From Podaxis mareebaensis (Eukaryota > Basidiomycota > Agaricomycetes > Agaricales > Agaricaceae), in contig JAEUWP010000137.1 in assembly GCA_018524725.1 (NCBI GenBank), positions 124,001 through 188,000 on the forward strand: a DNA stretch of 64,000 nucleotides, read 5' to 3'. Numbering within the stretch: the stretch's first letter is position 1; every line of letters starts with the position of its first letter. Both the position numbers and the translations under genes were made by a program. Positions 32,937 to 43,606 of the stretch are shown here, one piece after another. Under the pieces are notes generated by a model. It was not told where the DNA came from, ran no database searches, and was given only the letters and a program-made list of their open reading frames with translations.

Positions 32937-35615
32937 ATGGCGTCACGCATCAAAGTTGATTGGGAAAAAATCAACCACCCTGATCTTGTCTTCCAGCGGT
33001 TCGCGAGTCGGAGATCAGTGGTGTACGGGACGAAGGGAATCGTGTCGTCTTCTCAGCCTCTCGCAACTGCGGCTGGACTGGAGATCTTAAGGAAGGGCGG
33101 AAACGCAGGCATGTATACTCTGCACGTAGTCCGGGATCCAAATGACATTGGTCGTGTAGCCGATGCAGCTGTCGCAACATCGGCCGCATTGAATGTGACC
33201 GAACCGAGTTGTTGCGGTATCGGAGGGTATGCATGGACTTTCTAAGGACGTTTGGATAAAATAATGATTTTGGGGATGCAGAGACGCGTTCTGTCTGTTC
33301 TATGATGCAAAGACGAAGGAAGTCAAAGCCCTGAACGGTTCAGGCAGGGCACCGAAGAAACTAAACATCGAATACATCCGAAAACGCGGAGTTGAAGGAA
33401 GGCGTATCCCTCTCAATGATTTGAACAGTGTCACTGTCCCAGGTACATCCCCACCTGATTTGTGCCGAATTCAGGCTTATATTTTCACAGGTGCTGCCGC
33501 TGCTTGGGCTGATACTGTGGAGAAACTGGGAAGCGGGAAACTCACACTATCAGAAGTACTTGAACCTGCCATTCGTTTGGCTGAAGAAGGGTACATCCAG
33601 AATTTAAGCCACCAGAAGAAGAGTTTCACCTATTCTTTGACAGTGTGCCAGTCTCAGAGATCAACAGCGCTGCTGTACGTACGATATTTGCTTCATATGC
33701 GAGGGGTGGTCTTGATGTTTTCTGTTGCAATTATAGTGGCAAGTATCCGAGGTATGTACCAGAATCCTGGCATAGTATCAACCCAACTGATTTCAGTATG
33801 CAACGTAGAACCTGATCAAGAATGCTTCACCAAACGCAGACGAAATGCTGTTGAATGGACGAGCACCTCGGCCAGGAGAAGTTATCAAGCTCCCAAACCT
33901 TGCCCAGACTTTCCGCGAACTAGGAAAGAAAGGAAAGGATGGTTTCTATAAGGGGAGGATAGCACAGGCTATCGTTGACATCGTTCAGAGCAAGGGAGGC
34001 GTCATGGAGCTAGATGACTTGGCCGAGCATTCGACGACTTTTGTTGAGCCCATCAAATATACCTATGCAGGGGAGGTCACAGTCTATGAGGTCAGTGTAC
34101 GATCAAATGCTTGTCAAACCTGCGCTGACCACAGTGTCCTTTAGTGTCCCCCAAATGGCCAAGGTAATAAATTCCTTCACCATTCTGTGCAACAATCTAA
34201 GCCATGTCCGGTCAGGTATCACTGCACTCCTTGCTCTGGGCATTCTTGAGCAGATTCAGGAGCAAGGTCTGGCAAAGCCTTTGCTTGAAATGGAGCATAA
34301 CTCGCCAGAGTATCTGCATACTCTCATTGAAGCCCTACGGTGAGCCATAGCCTCTTTCGTGGTAGACTACCTTCTGAGATGCTCCTAGGCTCGCATTTGC
34401 CGGTAAGCCACTGATGCCCTGAAAACGGAAACCATCGATTTACCAAAGCCCCAGATAGCCAATGGTATGTTACTGACCCAGACGTGGTGCACGTTCCTGT
34501 CAAGGAACTCCTGAGCAAAGTGGGTTCAATTCACACCGTATCTTTGATTTACAATTTAGACCTTCCCGCATTTCAAAGGAGTACCTCGCGAAACGTGCCA
34601 AGCTTTTCAACCCGCAAAGGACGGATCCTCAAGTTGTTCATGTGAGTTCAAAGTCTCTGAGAAAACCAGTTGCCGCTGATTATCACTAAATAACAGGGAA
34701 ACCCTGTCAACAGTTCCGACACTGTATATTTCACAGGTATGTGCACGCGCCTGGTCATGACGGCTGTTATGACTGAGCAGGGGTACAGTTAGCGACCAAT
34801 GGGGAAATGCATGTAGCTACATCCAAAGCAACTTTGCAGGTGCGGGATCATCCACCCCTCGTCGTTTTCCATTTCCTGACTAACTGGTGGACAGGGTTCG
34901 GTACTGGTGGTAAGCCCAAAAATTCCGTCCTTCGTTTCTAAATGTCCTGATTAGATTAATTTCGTACAGCAATTCCGAAGGGTTGTGGATTCACTCTCCA
35001 AAATCGCGGAAACGGGTTCATCTTGGATGAAAACCACCCCAACGCACTTAAGGGCGGAAAACGTCCATACCATACTATCATCCCCGCTATGGCTTTGCGG
35101 GGAGACGAGCTGTTCCTAAGCTACGGCGTAATGGGTGGATTTATGCAGGTATATTCGCCCGCACATGTCATCCTGAGAAGCATCGCTGACTAGGTTCCCA
35201 AAGCCGCAAGGACACGTGCAGGTTTTGTTGAACATCCTCCGTGGATTCACGGTCCAGGCTGCTTTGGATGCGCCTCGGTTCTGTATTTCAGCTGGCATGC
35301 CAGAGAACCAGACCAGAACAGGTGGAGCAGCGGGAGATGCAAACAGCGAGGTGTATTTCGAGGATACCATTCCCACAGAGACGATTGAGAAGCTGAAAGG
35401 TGGGTTTTATACCTAGTTCGCCATTTCCCTTCGTTGTCTGATACGTCTGTACCTGTATAGAAATGGGTCACGATGCTCGTGTCGTAACTGGCTTCCACCG
35501 TGGTATGCTGGGAAGAGGTCAGGTCATTCAGAAACTCCAAGACAGTTCTGGGAGGTTCGTATGGGCTGCCGGTTCGGACCTTCGTGCGGATGGACATGCT
35601 GCTGCACAAATTTAG
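32937..35615 (+). CDS. gamma-glutamyltranspeptidase, non-secreted YwrD-like type
   Basis: N-terminal nucleophile hydrolase that cleaves gamma-glutamyl bonds (glutathione turnover). Eighteen exons: 32937-33108, 33160-33226, 33282-33442, 33491-33590, 33644-33674, 33737-33751, 33809-34090, 34145-34163, 34216-34339, 34389-34402, 34455-34519, 34579-34641, 34697-34736, 34789-34839, 34895-34909, 34970-35148, 35204-35399 and 35461-35615, giving 582 residues. Seen: [88 protein letters not shown], and the autoprocessing/nucleophile Thr in [18 protein letters not shown] (codon 34721-34723). There is no signal peptide or membrane anchor, unlike vacuolar GGTs. Intron 1 must be GC-AG (gcatgt) to keep NAADAAV. 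Exons of 14, 15, 15 and 19 nt occur. Confidence 0.93.
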
Positions 35616-35707
35616 GAAGAGATGAATAGTGAAGAAGTGGATAGATGCGGGGAAGGCAAAGTCCAGAGAAGTCCGGTTAAGTTATGTATAAGATCTATAG
35701 TGTGTTG

Positions 35708-37433
35708 TTACATTCGTCGTTGGCGTTCGCTTCCGACTGAAGGGTGTAATTGTGAGGGGAGATATATAAGAGCGTTAGGAGTCGAAAACGTACCGGTTTG
35801 ATTGCGACGATATTCCCTCAACTCTTTTGTCTTATCCGGTCCCTGGATTTTACCCCAGCCTTTCAGAGGCACAACGATAACTGTGCCGTTATCTCCACCT
35901 CCGAGTTCCTCTGAGAACGATAGGATACGATTTGCGGCAATCTTGGGGTTGGGTGCACCACGGGCGAGATCCACCACCTCTTGATCTGAGAGCATGGACG
36001 AGACCCCGTCCGAAACGAGGATCGCACATGCCCATTCCTTACCTAGTCACAAGTGAGCCGTTTATATGGCTTTTTCATGGTTGTTCGTGACGCACCATCA
36101 AGCAATCTTGATCTGACTTCGGGCTCCGGGGTTACACCGAACTTCTTGTATCGTAGATCGCCTAAACTGGGGTCGAGGTTGTCAGGTCTTGATCGTCTAG
36201 GTGGTTTGCATACGGCCATTACCATCTCGTATTCACGAGCGCACCCATCCATCTGCGGGAATGTATTAATAGGCTTGATAACAACTTAGGCGGGGGTATA
36301 ACGCATTACCTCGATTCCCCGAACGAATCCGTGATGAGTGAAGACCCCATCATTCTGCGTAAGCGTATGCTTTCAATATGTGCATCCGCATGATGATTTT
36401 CTGTCATCGGAAAGACCGTACCACCGTCGACAGCGGATAATAGGACACGCGTGTCTCTGGGTTCGTCGTCAACATTGGTGCCGGATAAGTTGGAGATGAA
36501 CGAGGGTTGGCCTACCCGCAGTGGGCCACGGTCAGGGAAAGTTTATCAGCGGAAAAGAAGGTCGTCGCGGGAGCGTCTAGGGAGTGAAAAATTGCAACTG
36601 AAGCGGTCGCGCCGCAACACTCAGCAGCGTCGTCCATAGATAAGTTTCTGTCGACCTGGAGGGAACAGAGTAATGAGTGCAAGGTGGGAAGTCGATTACG
36701 TGAAGACGTACCTCGAAGAATGCCTGTGTAGCTCTAGCCTCTAAGTCTAGTTCTGGTGTCCCTTTTGTGTCATGAATCCAAGGTGCTAGGGCACCTCCTC
36801 TGAACCTCTTGAAGTATCCTCCAATATGCTTGATCCAGGTAAAGAGGTCAGGTATGTGGGATTTATTGACCGATTCGAAGATGCCATGTAGCTCTTGTCT
36901 AAGGTATTGAGAAACCGCTGATCCACCGTGGCTGACAGGGAGTGGTTCATCACCGAGGAATGGCTGACAGGCACAGAAACACACCCATCATATATTCCGA
37001 CAAAAACTGCCTGTCTCGCAAGAACCGGACCAACCTTCGACGGGTCCCAGTCAATTCCGTGGAACTTCTTGACGCTCAGGCGCAACTCCTCTGGGTTCAG
37101 GGACAAGGTCGCGAAACCATAGAAATCTTCCTGGTGCCTGTATGGGTTGAGAACCCAACTTGTAGTCAAAGGGCAAGTATGTGATAATTACCCCCTGTTG
37201 CCCCGCGAATTCGCAACTCCAATCACCTTTGGCGAAGCTAGGGGAACTCGAATAGTACCATCTGTGACACGTGTAATGAACTGGTCGACAGGCACTGGTG
37301 GTAACGTCTTGACATACTTGGAGAGGCTACACGCACGTAGTCGTGATAATGTTGTGTGTAAGGTAGGAGTGAAGGGCCAGGACTGCGTCGTGGAACAGCA
37401 CGAACACGCCCGAGCAAACGAAGAGCCATTCAA
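35708..37433 (-). CDS. PP2C-type Ser/Thr phosphatase (Ptc6-like)
   Basis: Metal-dependent phosphatase. Nine exons (37433-37192, 37137-36985, 36931-36712, 36655-36516, 36456-36310, 36252-36223, 36166-36096, 36042-35794, 35736-35708) give 426 residues. PP2C motifs: VIGVANSRGNRGHQEDFYGF, FVGIYDGHGGSAVSQYL (metal Asp), ECCGATASVAIFH, LTVAHCGDTRVLLS, LGDLRYKKFGVTPEPEV, CAILVSDGVSSMLSDQEVV and GGGDNGTVIVVPL. The spacing and FGVTPEPEV match the fungal mitochondrial Ptc6-like branch. The N-terminus is uncertain: the start at 37433 is the only ATG in phase with the conserved YVKTLPPV segment, but overlapping frames give an Arg-rich or a hydrophobic leader instead, so an unrecognised 5' exon is possible. 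The 3' end lies 93 bp from the GGT stop (convergent). Confidence 0.88.
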
Positions 37434-37901
37434 AGATCCAGCGAGCTAATAGAGAGTCAGCATCCCAATATGAATGCTAAGTGTGTTGTGACAAAGAGAA
37501 ATGAAAAACGAGGAAGAGTCGTTTAGGCGCTCGTGTAACGAATCCATCATCATCCCTTGCGTGTGTCCGGCACCAATCGTTTCTCCACCTCAAATTTTCC
37601 CTTCCTCGGCGCACTTCTGTCTTCGACTTCACCTCAGTTTCTCATGCTCACATCTTCGCAAGCACCAACTGTGCCGCTTCGGGCCTCGCGGTCAGGTTGT
37701 TCTGCCGTAACCCGACAAGTGAATACATCTCAGTGATATGAGCCAAACCTTTTTGAGAATTTGCGAACCATGGCTCCATCTGTCGTTGAATCAATGCTGG
37801 GAATCAGGAGATTTCTACCCAGACACATTTAATGCTCCGTCTCAGCGGCCAACTGCCACGCTGTTCTTCCATCAACGAGTAACACTGAGCTCTCTGGCAG
37901 C
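37434..37901. promoter_or_regulatory. divergent upstream region of PP2C and phytase genes
   Basis: 468 bp. It should contain both promoters and any missing 5' exon of the phosphatase. Pyrimidine-rich on the plus strand around 37560-37650. No TATA box or other recognised element is seen. Confidence 0.4.
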
Positions 37902-40003
37902 ATGACGCTCTCTGGGCTCCTCTTCGCCTTTGTTATCTACGCCCAATGCGCTGCGGGTCAAGAGAACGTGTCTCCCATTGCTGGTTCCACCCAGACCCAT
38001 TTGTTTCCTCCAGCAGGTGTAACAGCAACCATCCCCGACCCTAACTTTCCGGATGGTGCTCACATAGGGTTCGCTGGCCCCACGCCCAGTAAGTCTTTTG
38101 CCTATTGAACGTGAATCGCGACAGCTCACCCAGACGAACAGCTGGAGATGAACCAGCGGCAATGGCTACCGCACCTAGTTTCTCCCCTAATCATAACCAT
38201 TTCCCTCTCGTCAAACCAGTCGCGGCTGACGCTTCCGATCCTGGGGATTTCGATGTTCTCCAGCATTTTGGAAATCTTTCACCATGGCGGTCCATTCCAT
38301 CTAAGAATTATGGTCTCCCGGACGCTTCACCTGTCATTCCAGATGGGTGTGAAATTGTTCAAGTCCATCTCCTTCACCGACATGGAGCTCGTTATCCAAC
38401 TCTGGACTTTGGTCCTGCCAGCTTCGCAGCCAAGGTCCACGAAGCAGCAAACTCTCCAGCAGGCTTCAAGGCAACCGGTCGCCTCAAATTCCTGCGGAAT
38501 TGGACGTACAAGCTTGGCGGGGAGATTTTGACACCTTTCGGACGCTCCCAGCTGTAAACCCAATAGTCTCATTCTCCTCTCGTAATATCAGCTTCTGACT
38601 TCATTTGGTTTCGCAGGTTCGACTTGGGCGTCGGGTTTAGAATGAGATATGGTCAGCCCTATGTTGATAAACGACCCGATTTAGGTTCTGAAATGGCTCA
38701 GGTGAACTTTTGAAAGGCTTCAAGGACCTCCCTGTTTTCAGAACTACGTCAGAAGGTTGGCAGTTTCTTTCCAGTTTCAGCACTCGCCCTTCGGCTAATA
38801 CTTTGCCGTGTCGGTCAGCTCGCATGGTTGACTCAGCGTAGGCGATTAGCTGCATTGCTTCTCACCAGCGCTCATATTCAACTCCCAGGCTGGACTTCGC
38901 CGCCGGTTTCTTCGGCTTACCGGACTACGCTAAAGATTACCATCAACTCATCGAAGTCGAAGCACAAGGCTTTAACTCCACGCTCGCCTCATATGACAAC
39001 TGCCCAAACGCTAACAACGAAATTGGCACAATCGGAAACACCCGTTTCTCAGGTGAATGGATGAACAGATACTTGTCACGCGCCCAACAAAGACTTGCGA
39101 AACAATTGCCTGGGTTCAATTTGACTATTGCTGATTGTTTCCAGATGCAACAGTTATGTGCATATGAAACCGTTGGACTTGGTTATTCTGAGTTCTGCGG
39201 TCTATTTACGGAGGAGGAGTGGAGAGGGTATGCATATGCAAATGGTATGTTCTATTTCTATCGTCCAATTTCGATGGGTGATGATGGGTATGTTTTGCAG
39301 CATTGCAGATCTGGTATGGTGCGGGTCCGGGAAATCCAGCTACTGCTGCCATGGGCATTGGTTATGTCCAAGAACTAGTTTCTCGGCTGACAAAAACGCG
39401 GATTACGGAATCCAAAACCACTGTCAACCAAAGCATTGTTGGCAGCGAAACACTCTTTCCACTCGATCAGCCCATATATGTAGATGCCACCCATGATACG
39501 GTCATATCAACAAGTAGGTTGACTCGCTACGTCCTCACTGATGTTTCAAGCTGAAAGAGACAATTATAGTCTATGTTGCTATGAACTTTACAAGCTTCAT
39601 TCGGTCAGGTCCTCTCCCGACAGATCATATCCCGGATAATGTGGTGAGTCTTCACCCTTGTCGACATGGCCAGCAAGTTTTTAATCCTAAATCTACTAAG
39701 TCTTACAAAACGAACGAAGTCTGCCCGTTCGCGGTCAATCTCGTTGGCCAGGTTCTCTCCTGCCCCGCATCAGGTACCCCAACACATATCCGTTGGGTTC
39801 TCAATGATGGTGTCCTCCCCTTGACCGGTATCAAGGGGTGCAAACCCAACAAGGACGGAATGTGTGATATCAATACGTTTATTGACGGGATGAAGCAAAG
39901 GATTGCTGAGGTCGACTTTGAGTTTGGGTGTTTCGGGAACTATACGTTCCCCGATGATGACCAGATTGTAGATGGGCAGTTGCCGCGAGAGTTGAGACCT
40001 TGA
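37902..40003 (+). CDS. secreted phytase / histidine acid phosphatase
   Basis: Extracellular phosphomonoesterase of the histidine acid phosphatase clan, likely releasing phosphate from phytate or other esters. Nine exons (37902-38088, 38142-38553, 38617-38651, 38702-38755, 38819-38837, 38889-39244, 39301-39513, 39570-39643, 39701-40003) give 550 residues. A signal peptide is clear (MTLSGLLFAFVIYAQCAAGQ). Catalytic motif LLHRHGARYPT near residue 150, then NWTYKLGGEILTPFGRSQL, FRTTSEARMVDSALDFAAGF, LCAYETVGLGYSEFC, WYGAGPGNP, and the proton donor motif ATHDTVIS. Many N-glycosylation sites and paired cysteines fit secretion. Position of exon 2 start (38142, after cag) is set by the ATAPSFSP frame. 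Confidence 0.93.
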
Positions 40004-40306
40004 AAAGGTCGCGGGTTTCGGAACGTGCATACGCCTGTATTCGACTGGCTTGTGAAGAAAATTTGGTGTCGTGACTGTTATGATTGGTGTTGTTGAGAAT
40101 AGCAGACGTCTATTACATCACATCACGGTTAATGTGCAAATGGCCAGGGTAACCCCTGGCGCGCACCCTTAACTTAAGGCTTGGCCAGAGTTTGTGACGT
40201 CTCTCAACCAACTCGACCCTATCACTGCTTTAAGCAGCCCCAGTCACCCGCAGCAAGGGCGGGCCGTTGATGCAACTACGGCCTGCACATCAATCATAGT
40301 ATCATA
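40004..40306. other. intergenic between phytase and VPS20
   Basis: 303 bp holding the phytase 3' UTR and the VPS20 promoter. No coding potential or distinctive element was noticed. Confidence 0.5.
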
Positions 40307-41316
40307 ATGGGAGCAAAGCAGTCGCTGCCCAAGATCACGGCACAGGACAAAGCTATCCTCGAGTACGCCCCTAACTAGTGCTATCCCAACTTCCACTGAC
40401 ACTTTTACTCCCCTTATGGCGTGTAGTTTGAAACTACAAAGAGACAAACTCCGACAATACCAGAAGAAGGTTCGTCTGCTGCCACCACACCGTATTGCTT
40501 CAAGTGCGCTTGCGACGTGCGTGGTGTTTACCCCTTGAGCGACAGATCCAAGTTGTACTAGATCGCGAACATGCGATAGCAAAAGCCCATCTTGCTACAG
40601 GTCAGAAAGACCGGGCCGTAATCGCACTCCGGCGGAGAAAGTACCAGGAGAGCTTGTTAGTCAAGACGGATAAGCAACTGGAGTCACTTGAGCAACTCGT
40701 TCGTCCCCTCATCTTTTCCGCTGTCTCGGCTATTAGAATCGTAGCTGACGAGTTAGGTTGTGGTGGACGAATCAGGTTTCAACAATTGAATTCTCACTAG
40801 TAGAAGTTTCCGTCTTGCATGGGTTGAAACAGGGTAATGAGGTCCTGAAGGAGATTCACAAGGAGATGAATCTGGAAAGTGTGGAGAAACTGTTAGAAGA
40901 GACGCAGGAGGCTAGAGAGTACCAGCGGGTCAGTATAAATTCGTTCATCTCTTGCTGTAATCCTGGAAGGCTGGTCGTACGTCTCACGCACAGGAAATCG
41001 GCGATATGCTGGCGAACAATTTGACGCTGGACGACGAGGAAGCTGTCCAAAATGAACTGCATCAGTTGGAGGCAGAAGCGGTACGACCTTTCCTTGGGCG
41101 ATTTACTTGTGACCGGAACTAACGTTCCCTGCAGCTGGGCCGGACGGAGCAGCCAATCCATCTACCACATGTCCCAACAACACAACCCATGTCCGAAACG
41201 ACCACGGGTTTGTCTCCTGTCCTCGTTTACGACTCACGTTGACTCATGTATCATTCCCCACAGCAATGGAACAGGAGCAAGAACCAACTCGAGCAAAGGT
41301 CGCAGTGACAATATAG
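40307..41316 (+). CDS. VPS20: ESCRT-III subunit Vps20 (CHMP6)
   Basis: Endosomal ESCRT-III subunit that links ESCRT-II to Snf7 polymerisation. Seven exons (40307-40362, 40427-40469, 40540-40698, 40776-40928, 40994-41080, 41135-41207, 41264-41316) give 207 residues. The N-terminus MGAKQSLPKITAQDKAIL carries a Gly2 myristoylation signal, as in the family. Helical core: LKLQRDKLRQYQKKRQIQVV, LRRRKYQESLLVKTDKQLES, VSTIEFSLVEVSVLHGLKQG, then KEMNLESVEKLLEETQEARE and EIGDMLANNLTLDDEEAVQN. The acidic C-terminal tail ends AKVAVTI. Only 86 bp separate its stop from the convergent PPIL2 stop. Confidence 0.95.
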
Positions 41317-41402
41317 CCGTACACACGGGATTCGTCGAACTAGGTTACATTACGACTATTGTACATTTATCAGGGGTATCTATCGGAGCTACACCACGCC
41401 GT

Positions 41403-43465
41403 CTACCAGTTCTCAAAATCCCCAAATCCAAGTCTCCGTTTCTTCTTTGGTTCCTCTGGCGCAACATTCCCGTCCGTCAGCACACTAACCTCAGGCTGTG
41501 GTCTCTTCAAGTTATTGATGTTGAGGTACTTCCCAACACCGCCTGTCCCACTCTCCCCTGTCCCAAATGCAGCGTTATTTGACCCGACTTTCAACCCAAA
41601 CCAGTTGATATCATCTTTTTGTTTCTCATCTTTTTGCTTCTCGCCTGACTCTGCCGCCGCTTGTCGAGCAAGTTTCTTGGCGTGGCGTTTCTTGTATTCT
41701 TCGAACGGGTCTTGGTAGCTGTCGGAGTGGTGATTCCGTCAGCGGAGAGGTTTAGGAGGATCAGAGAGACTGGGACGTACATGATGACTTGTGTGATGCG
41801 GATAGGTTTGGCAGGCCGTTCCGTTCCAGGTTTGACGGGTATTTTCTCGATGGCGTCTAGCACGTCTTCGCCGCCAACGAGCTTACCAAATACGGTGTGC
41901 TTTTTGTCGAGGTGGGGGGTTGACCGGAACGTGAGGTACCACTGCGAGCTTAATACATTGTTGAATAATTACCTGATAGGCTCTGCTAGCTAGAAAGTGC
42001 TTACCCGTTTGTCGCCGGCCCTTTGTTGGCCATGGCAAGAGTGCCTCGACTGTCGTGCGTTGCTGCACCTTTAAGGTCGTATTCATCTCGGAAAGGTTGG
42101 CCCCAATATGATTCACCACCTGCTCCTGTACCTGTTGGGTCTCCTGTTTGAACCTTGTAAAGCGTTAGGCTTCGAGGTCAAGTAGAAAGGAAGCGTAAAG
42201 CTTACCATGAACCCAGGTACTAAACGATGGAACAAGCAGTTATCGTATTTCCCGGCTTTCGCGAGCATCAAAAAGTTGTAACAAGTTTTCGGTGCCTTCG
42301 TCAATCAAACGTCAGCCTCCAAGAAGCGAGTTGCGAAAGGGTGCGGGCGTACCTTCTCGCAGTACAGCTCCAGATTCAAACTGCTGCCTCCGAGCGACGT
42401 AACGACCCTCACATAAGCCCTCCGTTTTCCGACATCTTTATCCTTCCCCTTCTTCTTTCCGCTGGGATTGATGAATTCTTCAAACATGAGCTCTTCCTCG
42501 TCCCAGAGGAGTTTTGCACTTTGCGTATGTGGGTCTATTGATGTTGAGGTCAGTGCTGCGCCGGGAAGACCGCTTGAGTAAGGTGAGATGTTCCCTGTCG
42601 TTCGCTCAGAAATTAGTTTAAAGGAGAGACGAGGACAAGGACGAACATGGTTCAGCGGCTTTCTTCGCTGCTGTTACAGGACCTGCAGGCGCAGGTTTTG
42701 TCACTGCCTTAGCATCCTTGGATCCAGCTGCCGGCTGTGGCGTTTTGTTTGTCGTGGTTGCTGTTGTTGAAGCGACGGCGGGTGCAGAGATCGAAGGCAT
42801 CCCATGTGGATTCTGGAGGGTGATGATATCCGACCTAGTCCCAACAGTCGGCATTTCACTTTTTATTGAGATAACAAACAGAGCATACTTTTTAATGGGA
42901 ATGTCAGCCAATAGGTCCCTGTTGCCTTTGACGCTCTCTGCGAGATAGACATTGCCCGTAGTCGCAACAGCGACGATGTGCGAGTGTTCGCTGAAGGGTT
43001 TGAACGAAATAGGGTCATGGATTTCGCCTGTAGCCTCTTTGCGTGAATAGTGGAGTGTTATGAGGTCTGTGGGTGCAAGAGGCTCTTTTGTGAACGGGTG
43101 GGTATTGTTGTGCTGTCTAAGAAGTAAAGTAATGAGGATTGCGGGCAGGACCCCAAGGAGTCAAGACGTACTTTAGCCACGGGATGATGTTGACCAGGTC
43201 AAAAACTGTTCCTGTTCCATCCGAATTGCGCGCGCAGACTGGGTGTGTGAATGGTTGGAAGGAAAGGGCACAACAGTCGAAAGGTGTTCGTGCGCCAGGA
43301 TGAGGGGCTTCCTGTTTCCTATACGAGGATTTAATTATGTTACAAACATGAGTTATGACCGAGAAAAGCTCACGCTTTGTATCCAACCGAGGCAGAGTGG
43401 GAGCCGAACTTTCCGGTGTGCTCTTCGTGCGTGATATAAAGTTTGTTTGAATTTCCGTGGCCCAT
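41403..43465 (-). CDS. PPIL2: U-box peptidyl-prolyl isomerase PPIL2 (Cyp-60 type)
   Basis: Nuclear protein joining a U-box ubiquitin-ligase domain to a cyclophilin domain, found with the spliceosome. Nine exons (43465-43374, 43318-43172, 43116-42889, 42834-42647, 42594-42353, 42295-42206, 42153-42005, 41948-41781, 41718-41403) give 539 residues. N-terminus [21 protein letters not shown]-box block [17 protein letters not shown] and [30 protein letters not shown]; cyclophilin domain from [20 protein letters not shown] through [55 protein letters not shown]. The usual cyclophilin SQFY/FIT is SQWYLT. C-terminus is Lys-rich with [10 protein letters not shown] and GFGDFENW. Acceptor at 41949-41951 (aag), not the nearer cag, is required to keep SQW. 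Confidence 0.96.
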
Positions 43466-43606
43466 TGGTTCAGCAACTTTGAGATGAGTGCACTGAATCA
43501 GAACAGAATGACATAACGCAAATAACTTATGTTTGGTTCACAATCCGCAGCCAAATAACATCGAAATCCTTTCTCGGGCCGTACCTCCAAGTTAGGACTC
43601 AAATCA
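43466..43606. promoter_or_regulatory. 141-bp divergent promoter of PPIL2 and PPR gene
   Basis: Very short shared upstream region between two divergent start codons. No TATA box is evident. Both genes must use core promoters overlapping here or within the 5' coding ends. Confidence 0.45.
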
